Shown here: positions 1 to 5,094 of the stretch, one piece after another
Layout: each line of letters begins with the position of its first letter
Position numbering within the stretch: the first letter of the stretch is position 1
NCBI GenBank assembly: GCA_030673205.1
Contig: DAOVJP010000120.1
Span: forward strand, 1 to 5,352
Length of the DNA: 5,352 nt
Direction of reading: 5' to 3'
Source: Thermoplasmata archaeon
GTDB lineage: Archaea; Thermoplasmatota; Thermoplasmata; JAGHBH01
The notes under the pieces: generated by a model
Seen by the model: only the letters and a program-made list of their open reading frames with translations
Told to the model about the DNA's origin: nothing
Database searches by the model: none
Translations under genes and position numbers: made by a program

Positions 1-747
1 GGAATAGAGTCTTGCGATCTCCCGGTCCTGTGGAATCTTCAGTAGGAGCGGTATGCCTTCTTCTTGGCAGTATTCCTCGACCGAACTATCGCCCACGCCA
101 TCCCGATTTATGATCACTCCGAAGGGGACACTCAGATCTCTGAGGAGGCTAACGGCGATCTTGAGATCGTGGAGGCCGAAGGGCGTTGGCTCCGTTACCA
201 GCAGGCAGTAGTCGCTGCCTTCCACGGTCTCTATGACGGGGCAGGCTGCTCCAGGAGGTGAGTCGAGGATCACATCCTTTTCATCATCTATCAGTTCTTT
301 CAGCGCGGCGATGACCGGTGTGGCCATTGCTTCTCCGACATTCAACAGCCCATGGTAGAACTCCACGCTGTCCGACCTTCCGCCCTCTATCACCCCTATG
401 GTCCGTCCCACCTCTGTGATGGCATTTTCGGGGCAGACCAGGGTGCATCCGCCGCAGCCGTGGCACAGCTCGGGGAAGAACAGAATGTCGTTGGGCAGAA
501 CGGCGAGGGCGTTGTACTGGCAGAACGCGGAGCACTTGCCGCATAAGGTGCATTTTTCTTTGTCTATGTTGGGGATGGGGATGGTCACGTCCTTGATCTT
601 CTTTAGTTCAAGACCCAGGAATATGTTCGAGTTCGGTTCCTCCACGTCGCAGTCAAGGAATTGCATATGTTCCAGGCTCAACGCCAGGTTGGTGGCGATG
701 GTGGTCTTTCCCGTTCCCCCTTTGCCGCTAGCTATGGCTATTCTCAT
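1..747 (-). CDS. MinD/ParA-superfamily P-loop ATPase with inserted 2x[4Fe-4S] ferredoxin domain (partial, C-terminus off window)
   Basis: Reading from 747, 249 codons stay open to the window edge. A deviant Walker A motif, SGKGGTGKT, lies at residues 7-15, followed by a switch-like LDCDVEEPN at 31-39 and a DSPPG motif at 162-166. Between them sit two ferredoxin-type cysteine clusters: C66, C69, C72, C76 and C95, C98, C101, C105, the last followed by Pro. This arrangement is the known ferredoxin-containing MinD-superfamily ATPase (COG1149 type), usually about 280-290 residues, so roughly 35-40 residues are probably missing. The family is soluble and thought to couple ATP hydrolysis to handling of Fe-S or related clusters; its exact reaction is not established. 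The start is set by a Shine-Dalgarno GAGGTGA four bases upstream and by the typical MRIAIASGKGG N-terminus. It is the last visible gene of the minus-strand group, 93 bases after the second NifX-like gene. Members often occur as adjacent pairs, so a second copy may lie beyond base 1. Confidence 0.93.
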   Translation of the reverse strand, partial: MRIAIASGKGGTGKTTIATNLALSLEHMQFLDCDVEEPNSNIFLGLELKKIKDVTIPIPNIDKEKCTLCGKCSAFCQYNALAVLPNDILFFPELCHGCGGCTLVCPENAITEVGRTIGVIEGGRSDSVEFYHGLLNVGEAMATPVIAALKELIDDEKDVILDSPPGAACPVIETVEGSDYCLLVTEPTPFGLHDLKIAVSLLRDLSVPFGVIINRDGVGDSSVEEYCQEEGIPLLLKIPQDREIARLYS

Positions 748-751
748 CTAT

Positions 752-758
752 TCACCTC
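752..758 (-). promoter_or_regulatory. Shine-Dalgarno site of the ferredoxin-MinD ATPase
   Basis: The minus strand reads GAGGTGA four bases before the ATG at 747. This selects that ATG over a short in-frame-stopped alternative at 785. Confidence 0.7.
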
Positions 759-785
759 TGCAGTGCCTTGCTCCTTGTATTTCAT

Positions 786-805
786 AATGCCACGTTCCAG
801 GCATT
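786..805 (-). repeat. Small inverted repeat in the leader before the ferredoxin-MinD gene
   Basis: AATGCC (786-791) and GGCATT (800-805) are exact complements separated by an 8-base spacer. They lie in the 93-base gap between the second NifX-like gene and the MinD-type gene, 39 to 58 bases before the start codon. In RNA this could form a six-pair hairpin; as DNA it could be a protein-binding palindrome. There is no poly-T run after it, so a terminator is unlikely. The rest of the gap (748-840) has no convincing TATA box. Confidence 0.4.
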
Positions 806-840
806 CTCATGTATCCGCAGCCCGGTGTTCATCTAGAGCC

Positions 841-1233
841 CTAGCAGTGTTCACCGTGCTGATGCTCTTGCTTACGATATGCATGTTGGCTGCAGGCGTT
901 CTTGTCCGTAGCCGCTTGGAGCTTCCCTTCATTGTATGCCTGAAGCGCGTCTCTAACCGTGCCGGTGGCTCCGACGTATACCATGATGCCAAAGTCTTCG
1001 AACATCATTATCGCCCGTCGACCCAGGCCTCCGCAGAGCATGGTATCCACTCCGAGCTTTGCTATTATCTCTGTGGGATAGCCCTGGCCGCCCATGTGCT
1101 CGCTGGTGTTGTCCACGATCTTCACATCGTTCGTATCCGGGTTCACAAGAGTATATGAGGGTACCCTGCCAAAGTGTTCTCCTACCTGCTCGTCCAGTCC
1201 TTTATTTCCCATTGTCGGTATACATATCTGCAT
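841..1233 (-). CDS. NifX/NifB-C-like 'dinitrogenase iron-molybdenum cofactor' family protein with His/Cys-rich tail
   Basis: This 130-residue protein has the family pattern: a beta strand MQICIP at the N-terminus, EHFGRVPSYTLV at 19-30, a Gly-rich turn near 48-51, and a second half with LCGGLGRRA (66-74) and GIMVYVGATGTVRDAL (82-97). The family (COG1433) has an RNase H-like fold; relatives such as NifX and NafY bind the FeMo-cofactor or its precursor, but most archaeal members have no assigned role. The tail is notable: C114, H117, H124, H126, H129 and C130 in the last 17 residues, a plausible metal ligand set. The open frame extends upstream to 1350, but that stretch overlaps the preceding gene. 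The ATG at 1233 has a strong Shine-Dalgarno GGGAGGT (1241-1247) and matches the family N-terminus. Its start is one base after the stop of the preceding paralogue, so the two are surely co-transcribed and probably translationally coupled. No nitrogenase genes are visible, so a FeMo-cofactor role should not be assumed. Confidence 0.9.
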   Translation of the reverse strand: MQICIPTMGNKGLDEQVGEHFGRVPSYTLVNPDTNDVKIVDNTSEHMGGQGYPTEIIAKLGVDTMLCGGLGRRAIMMFEDFGIMVYVGATGTVRDALQAYNEGKLQAATDKNACSQHAYRKQEHQHGEHC

Positions 1234-1234
1234 A

Positions 1235-1636
1235 TTATCTACCTCCCGCTCTTCTTCCCCCGCCCATGCCTCCTCCCATTCCAGCGTGGCTGTCTGCGGT
1301 CGGAGCGGTCGTCTCGACCAGCCCTCCCGTCTTGAACTTTTCCACGACATCCTTCACCATGCCGCTAGCGCCAGTGATGATCTTTATCCCGGCAGCGGAC
1401 AATGTCTGGAAGGCTTTTGGGCCGACATTGCCCGTTATCACTGCCTCCACGCCCAATGAGGCGGTAGCCTGAGCTGCCTGGACGCCTGCGCCACCAGAGG
1501 CCATAGCGCTCTGGTTCTCTATTGCCTGGAACTCCATGGTCTCGGTGTCCATAATTATAAAATAGGGGCATCTACCGAACCGGGGGTCCATAGGGGCATC
1601 CTGCGTCTTTCCTGTGGATGATATTGCTATTTTCAT
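1235..1636 (-). CDS. NifX/NifB-C-like 'dinitrogenase iron-molybdenum cofactor' family protein with Gly/Met-rich tail
   Basis: This 133-residue protein begins MKIAISSTGK and carries the family signature DPRFGRCPYFIIMD at 17-30, a GGAGVQAAQ turn at 48-56, VITGNVGPKAF at 66-76 and GIKIITGASGMVKDVV at 83-98. It belongs to the same family as the gene at 841-1233 but is clearly diverged, so the pair is an old duplication or two recruited paralogues. The C-terminus (118-133) is low-complexity, made of Gly, Met and Arg with GMGGG repeats; similar glycine-rich tails are common in this family. C23, inside the signature, is the only cysteine. The start at 1636 has a modest purine-rich site (GAGGGA, 1643-1648) that overlaps the TGA of the upstream oxidoreductase gene, ten bases away. 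It is co-transcribed with both neighbours. Likely role by family: soluble binder or carrier of a metal-sulfur cluster or precursor; the actual ligand is unknown. Confidence 0.9.
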   Translation of the reverse strand: MKIAISSTGKTQDAPMDPRFGRCPYFIIMDTETMEFQAIENQSAMASGGAGVQAAQATASLGVEAVITGNVGPKAFQTLSAAGIKIITGASGMVKDVVEKFKTGGLVETTAPTADSHAGMGGGMGGGRRAGGR

Positions 1637-1646
1637 AGTGCTTCCC

Positions 1647-2981
1647 TCACTCGTTCTTGATGGCCATCTCGGCCGCGTTGACCAGCTGATACGCTATCGG
1701 CGAGGCCGTCACTGCCGGGTGTGTCCCAAGCTGGAATGTGGCTATGTCGTCCGCTGTCATCTTCTTCTGGATGCAAGCGCTGATGGTGTTCATGAGCTCT
1801 CCTGTGCTGGGGCCTCCTCTGACCTGTCCACCTATGAGTTCCCCATTCTTCTTGTTGAAGACCAGTTTTACCTTCATCATGGCCATGCCAGGCATACCGC
1901 CCGGATGTCTGTTTGTCGCCTCCGCCACGCCAGTTGTCACGTCGAAACCGCTGTCCTTAGCCGCCTTTTCCGTCATTCCCGCGACTCCAAGAACCAGATC
2001 GCCGATGGCCGTAGCGAACACTCCAACGGTTCCCCGGTTCTCTCTTCTCGTACTGAACAGGTTCGCACCGGCTATGCGTGCCTCCATAGCGGCTACGGAT
2101 GCCAGGTTGAGGCCGGAAGGCTGTCCAGTGAAGAAAGACTTCTTGGAAGTGCAGTCTCCACACGAGAATATGTTTGAATCGGAGGTCCTCATGTTCGTGT
2201 CAACAACGATGCCTCCTCGATCTACCTTCAAACCAGCAGCTTCGGCAGCCCCTACGTTGGGTCTGACCCCTATGCCGACTATGATGACATCCGCCTTCAG
2301 TTCCCTTCCATCGGAGAGCTTGACACCTCTGACGCGCTCATCGCCAACTACCTCTTCCAGTTTAACGCCGGTGACGAGGTTTATGCCTCGGTCGATGAGG
2401 GCCTTCTCGGCCTCCACACAGAGTTCTTCTTCAAATGCGAGCAGAAGACAATGTGGGAGCATCTCGACTATGGTCACATTGATGTCCCTGTTCTTCTTGC
2501 ACTCATCTGCGAACTCCACGCCTATGAAACCGCCTCCAAGGATGACCAGGTCTTTTGTGTTTTCCAGGGTGTCGAGGAGGGATTGCATGTTGCCTACGCT
2601 CTTCTCTGCTGGGAATACATTCTTCTTGTCTATCCCTGGTATGGGCGGTACCATTGGATTAGAGCCCGTGGCCAGGATCAATTTCTCGTATTTTACGGTC
2701 TCCCCACCTGCGATAGTAACGATCTTCTCATCGGGTTTAAGCTCTTTTGCCTCGCCCACTAGGAGTTCTATGCTGTTCTTCTCTAGCACCGCATCGGGTA
2801 TCAGGTTGTTCTCCGGCTTCCCAACGGTTCCGAAGATATAGGGTATCCCGCAGGGTATCAACACCCTCTCCTCCTTCCTCACTAACAATATGCTCTTGTC
2901 CGGATTGTGTCTCCTAGCCGTGATCGCTGCAGTAAGGCCTGCCGCGCTTCCTCCTATTACTACTATATCTGATTCTTTCAT
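1647..2981 (-). CDS. FAD-dependent pyridine nucleotide-disulfide oxidoreductase, CoA-disulfide reductase / NADH oxidase / persulfide reductase type
   Basis: The protein has 444 residues, the usual length for this family. The N-terminal FAD-binding Rossmann motif is DIVVIGGSAAG (5-15). LIPCGIPYIFG (41-51) places C44 where CoA-disulfide reductases, NADH oxidases and NADH-dependent persulfide reductases have their single redox cysteine. ATGSNP follows at 104-109, a second NAD(P)H-binding Rossmann motif ILGGGFIGVEFADE at 147-160, and the second FAD motif IFSCGDC at 271-277. The C-terminal dimerisation domain ends with THPAVTASP (420-428). No rhodanese domain is fused. The reaction is probably NAD(P)H-dependent reduction of a disulfide, persulfide, polysulfide or O2; sequence alone does not separate these. 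The frame is open up to 3041, but the ATG at 2981 has a near-perfect AAAGGAGGT site and the FAD motif starts directly after it, so the extra 20 residues are rejected. It lies 76 bases after mrp and 10 before the first NifX-like gene, which hints at sulfur or redox supply to cluster assembly. Confidence 0.93.
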   Translation of the reverse strand: MKESDIVVIGGSAAGLTAAITARRHNPDKSILLVRKEERVLIPCGIPYIFGTVGKPENNLIPDAVLEKNSIELLVGEAKELKPDEKIVTIAGGETVKYEKLILATGSNPMVPPIPGIDKKNVFPAEKSVGNMQSLLDTLENTKDLVILGGGFIGVEFADECKKNRDINVTIVEMLPHCLLLAFEEELCVEAEKALIDRGINLVTGVKLEEVVGDERVRGVKLSDGRELKADVIIVGIGVRPNVGAAEAAGLKVDRGGIVVDTNMRTSDSNIFSCGDCTSKKSFFTGQPSGLNLASVAAMEARIAGANLFSTRRENRGTVGVFATAIGDLVLGVAGMTEKAAKDSGFDVTTGVAEATNRHPGGMPGMAMMKVKLVFNKKNGELIGGQVRGGPSTGELMNTISACIQKKMTADDIATFQLGTHPAVTASPIAYQLVNAAEMAIKNE

Positions 2982-2987
2982 GTGCTT

Positions 2988-2996
2988 ACCTCCTTT
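2988..2996 (-). promoter_or_regulatory. Strong Shine-Dalgarno site deciding the oxidoreductase start
   Basis: The minus strand reads AAAGGAGGT six bases before the ATG at 2981. It argues against the longer frame beginning at 3041, which would add 20 basic residues ahead of the FAD-binding strand. Confidence 0.8.
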
Positions 2997-3057
2997 ATCT
3001 CTACTACATCTCTTCCCTGCCGTCAGACGGGGGTGTTTCAATGCTCTTTTGCTCTGC

Positions 3058-3897
3058 CTATATTCCTTCTACTATTTCTTCTATATGGTCAACTATCCCA
3101 CGAAAGGCCTTGGCCGACTCTGATCGGACATCGATGAATGTCTCTCCGCGATCTCCCTTCTCCACTATGGACGGGTCTATTGGGATACGGCCTAGGAACG
3201 GGACGCCCATCTCCCCCGCCGCCTTCTCCCCTCCCCCGGATTTGAAGAGGTCGGTGCGTTTGCCACAGTGGGGGCAGGTGAAGCCGCTCATGTTCTCTAC
3301 GACGCCGATGACTGGCATGTTGAGGGCTCTGGCGAAATTCACAGATTTTCTGGAGTCCAGGAGAGAGACCTCCTGGGGTGTTGTCACTATTACTGCCCCG
3401 GTGCCTCCCGGGATCAACTGAGCGATGCTCAATGGCTCGTCCCCGGTGCCCGGTGGCAGGTCTACGATGAGGTAGTCCAGTTCTCCCCAGAGCACTTCTC
3501 CCAGGAACTGGCGGATGACCCCCGTCTTCATGGGCCCTCGCCAAATGACCGGCGTGTCCTTATCCGCCAACAGGAAACCCATGGACATCACCTTGAGGCC
3601 GTTGGATGTTATCGGAATGATGGAATTTCCCTCTGCAATGGGGAGCTCGTCCTCTATGCCCAGCATCTTGGGGATGTTGGGCCCATGAATGTCGATGTCC
3701 AGCAACCCCACCTTCGCGCCGTTCTTGGATAGTGCCATCGCGAGGTTCGCCGCCACAGTGCTCTTCCCCACGCCCCCCTTTCCGCTCATCACTACTATCG
3801 TGTGCTTTATCTTCTTCATGTTCTCGGTGATGTTCGTGTTGTCAGGAGGGGCATTCGTTCCTTTGGTCACTGGCCTTTTCTCCTCTTCGCCTTTCAT
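3058..3897 (-). CDS. Mrp/ApbC/NBP35-family Fe-S cluster carrier ATPase
   Basis: The protein has 279 residues. After a polar, probably disordered N-terminus (1-30) comes the deviant Walker A SGKGGVGKST (38-47), then the family hallmark LLDIDIHGPN (65-74), MSMGFLL near 105-110, WRGPMKT (119-125), VDLPPGTGDEP (145-155) and TTPQEVSLLD (172-181). C208 and C211 in TCPHCGK are the conserved CxxC that, in this family, binds a bridging [4Fe-4S] cluster at the dimer interface. The family holds and transfers Fe-S clusters to apo-proteins in the cytosol; in archaea lacking full Isc/Suf systems it is a central carrier. There is no N-terminal DUF59 domain and no NBP35-type four-cysteine N-terminus, so it is the short archaeal Mrp/ApbC form. 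The ATG at 3897 has GGAGGAT seven bases upstream; the internal Met27, just before the core, lacks a good site. It is the first gene of the minus-strand group and diverges from the UbiA gene. Confidence 0.95.
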   Translation of the reverse strand: MKGEEEKRPVTKGTNAPPDNTNITENMKKIKHTIVVMSGKGGVGKSTVAANLAMALSKNGAKVGLLDIDIHGPNIPKMLGIEDELPIAEGNSIIPITSNGLKVMSMGFLLADKDTPVIWRGPMKTGVIRQFLGEVLWGELDYLIVDLPPGTGDEPLSIAQLIPGGTGAVIVTTPQEVSLLDSRKSVNFARALNMPVIGVVENMSGFTCPHCGKRTDLFKSGGGEKAAGEMGVPFLGRIPIDPSIVEKGDRGETFIDVRSESAKAFRGIVDHIEEIVEGI

Positions 3898-3904
3898 ATG
3901 GGAT

Positions 3905-3911
3905 ATCCTCC
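3905..3911 (-). promoter_or_regulatory. Shine-Dalgarno site of mrp
   Basis: The minus strand reads GGAGGAT seven bases before the ATG at 3897. It supports that start over the internal methionine at residue 27. Confidence 0.7.
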
Positions 3912-3935
3912 GTCGAGGGGCATGTTCCTACAGCA

Positions 3936-3941
3936 TTTAAA
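3936..3941 (-). promoter_or_regulatory. Probable TATA box for the mrp-led operon
   Basis: The minus strand reads CTTTAAATG around these bases, about 40 bases before the mrp start. An archaeal TATA box centred about 26 bases before transcription start would give a leader of roughly 15 bases, just containing the GGAGGAT site. A second AT-rich stretch (ATAATA, about 3945-3950) could serve instead and give a slightly longer leader. The assignment is by position and composition only. Confidence 0.5.
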
Positions 3942-4033
3942 GAGTATTATGGGCACCATGGTTCGCAGGATAGGTCGAGGTGGGTGAGCATAGGCTGGAA
4001 CAAGTGTGAAGTGAACCCGCCCAAGAAGCAAGT

Positions 4034-4041
4034 CTTTTAAT
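4034..4041 (+). promoter_or_regulatory. Probable TATA box for the UbiA-family gene
   Basis: CTTTTAAT lies about 36-43 bases before the ATG at 4077. Archaeal spacing predicts transcription start near 4063, giving a leader of about a dozen bases. That leader has only a weak purine stretch (GAGTGAG, 4068-4074) placed too close to the ATG to be an ordinary Shine-Dalgarno site. Confidence 0.5.
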
Positions 4042-4076
4042 GGGTGCCGTCTTACAGCGTCTTGGTCGAGTGAGCT

Positions 4077-5039
4077 ATGAGCAAGCGTGTCAACAGTTTC
4101 AAGAGTGTTTTCCACGACTTTCCGCGGATAGATGAGTGGTGGCTGTTATCAATTGGCATGATACTGTTCGCTTTCATCCCTTATTCCGTATGGGTGAACG
4201 ATACGCTGGTCTGGGATGGATTATGTCGACTTCTTGATTTCATTCCGCTGTATCCCATCATAATCGTTGTGTTCGCTGCCCAATGGCTTCTTTTTGCGGC
4301 CAACGACTATTTCGACAGACACGTGGACGCCCTGGACAAGAAGAAGCGCCTCAGGAACCCCGTGTCCGATGGAAGGGTGACACCCAGAGTTGCGTTGATG
4401 TCCCTTGCCATTAGCGTCTGGCTAGCCCTGGTATTCTCCGCCATCCTTGGTCTCTGGCCTTTCCTCTTCACTGCATTGATCCTGTTCGTGTTCTATTTCT
4501 ATACCGCGGAGCCGCTTCGGTTCAAGAACAAGGTGGGGTTGGACGTTGTGAGCCATGCGCTCTCCATAAACACGTTCCCGTATTCATTCGCCATCCTTGT
4601 CCTGGGCTATTTCACTCTGGGAACAGTGTATCTCCTGATCGTGCTGATCCTGCGCAGTGCCATGGTCCAGATGTTACAAGAGATACGGGACCACGACATA
4701 GACAAGCAGGTGGAGAGGAACACCGTGGTGGTCCTTGGCCGTAAGAGGTCCTTCTGGATCGTGTTCAGCTTCCTCATGGCCATAATCGTGTTGACCGGCA
4801 CCCTCCTTACCACATACCAGTTATTCGGGGTCGGTCTTCCCCTGACATACCTCATCGTGCTGTTCCTTGGAATATCCTACCTCCCCGCCTTCCACAGGCT
4901 GCTGAGGTCCAGAGGGCACGAGGATGATATAGAAAGACTGTGGCTGGGACAGGGACGAACGGTCCGGGCGACCGTGCTCAGATATGTCGTCTCCTTCGCA
5001 GCCTACTTCTCCATCATGGTATATGTGTTCTTGTTCTGA
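4077..5039 (+). CDS. UbiA-family integral-membrane prenyltransferase, substrate unassigned
   Basis: This 320-residue protein is strongly hydrophobic, with about nine likely membrane helices (near 21-38, 56-75, 104-123, 126-142, 164-180, 182-200, 226-246, 251-270, 303-319), as expected for UbiA enzymes. The first Asp-rich motif is NDYFDRHVDALDKKKRLRNP (76-95), with N76, D77, D80 and D84 in the positions that bind Mg-diphosphate. YTAEPLRFKNK follows at 142-152. The second motif is QEIRDHDIDKQVERNTVVVL (201-220), with D205 and D209 spaced as DxxxD. The family moves a prenyl group onto an aromatic or alcohol acceptor in the membrane. Archaeal options include geranylgeranylglyceryl-phosphate geranylgeranyltransferase, a quinone-type prenyltransferase, or a protein of unknown acceptor. 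It is longer than typical archaeal lipid enzymes and has the less usual ERNT where many members have a Gly-rich turn, so I do not choose. The charged loop 274-295 before the last helix is also distinctive. The neighbours give no substrate clue. Confidence 0.88.
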   Translation: MSKRVNSFKSVFHDFPRIDEWWLLSIGMILFAFIPYSVWVNDTLVWDGLCRLLDFIPLYPIIIVVFAAQWLLFAANDYFDRHVDALDKKKRLRNPVSDGRVTPRVALMSLAISVWLALVFSAILGLWPFLFTALILFVFYFYTAEPLRFKNKVGLDVVSHALSINTFPYSFAILVLGYFTLGTVYLLIVLILRSAMVQMLQEIRDHDIDKQVERNTVVVLGRKRSFWIVFSFLMAIIVLTGTLLTTYQLFGVGLPLTYLIVLFLGISYLPAFHRLLRSRGHEDDIERLWLGQGRTVRATVLRYVVSFAAYFSIMVYVFLF

Positions 5040-5066
5040 TAGATTGACACTCTCCGCCATAAAGCG

Positions 5067-5074
5067 CTTATATC
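5067..5074 (+). promoter_or_regulatory. TATA box of nadA, implying a leaderless transcript
   Basis: CTTATATC is centred about 25 bases before the ATG at 5095, in the 55-base gap after the UbiA stop. This is the normal distance from an archaeal TATA box to the transcription start, so the mRNA should begin at or within a base or two of the ATG. The absence of any Shine-Dalgarno-like purine run before that ATG agrees. It also suggests nadA is transcribed separately from the UbiA gene. Confidence 0.65.
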
Positions 5075-5094
5075 CCCTCTCCATACCCTCTTTA

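Larger units (their letters stand above)
3898..4076. other. Divergent intergenic region between mrp and the UbiA-family gene
   Basis: These 179 bases hold the start signals of both directions: a TATA-like element facing left at 3936-3941 and one facing right at 4034-4041. GGCACC (3952-3957) and GGTGCC (4043-4048) are exact complements about 85 bases apart, which may be chance. A 73-residue open frame crosses it on the minus strand and overlaps both flanking genes; it has no recognisable motif and is not called. No RNA gene was recognised. Confidence 0.6.

Noticed and set aside
744..785. A 13-codon open frame on the minus strand whose TGA overlaps the ATG of the ferredoxin-MinD gene
   Set aside because: It has no ribosome binding site and no recognisable leader-peptide feature; the overlap is probably chance.
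1234..1350. Longer start at 1350 for the second NifX-like protein
   Set aside because: It would overlap the paralogue by over 100 bases and bypass the strong GGGAGGT site and the canonical MQICIP start.
398..1472. Several overlapping plus-strand open frames of 121-165 residues
   Set aside because: All are opposite the ferredoxin-MinD and NifX-like genes, which show family motifs and ribosome binding sites; the plus-strand frames show neither.
841..1636. Nitrogenase FeMo-cofactor biosynthesis genes in the strict sense (nifX/nifB)
   Set aside because: The proteins share the family fold signature, but there is no radical-SAM NifB domain and no nif structural gene in view, so nif symbols would be misleading.
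1614..2177. A 187-residue plus-strand open frame
   Set aside because: Antisense to the end of the oxidoreductase and the start of the first NifX-like gene; no recognisable domain.
1738..2841. A 367-residue open frame on the plus strand
   Set aside because: It lies wholly opposite the oxidoreductase gene, which has clear FAD and NAD motifs, a strong ribosome binding site and family length. The plus-strand product is rich in Ser, Pro and Met with no motif, typical of an antisense shadow.
3020..3030. CCGT-CAG-ACGG hairpin between mrp and the oxidoreductase as a terminator
   Set aside because: The stem is only four pairs and no T-run follows on the minus strand; co-transcription is more likely.
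2982..3041. N-terminal extension of 20 residues on the oxidoreductase
   Set aside because: The AAAGGAGGT site is just before the ATG at 2981, and the FAD-binding strand begins right after that Met; the extension is basic and unlike the family.
3894..4115. A 73-residue minus-strand open frame across the divergent region
   Set aside because: It overlaps the starts of both mrp and the UbiA gene and covers both TATA-like elements; no motif and no ribosome binding site.
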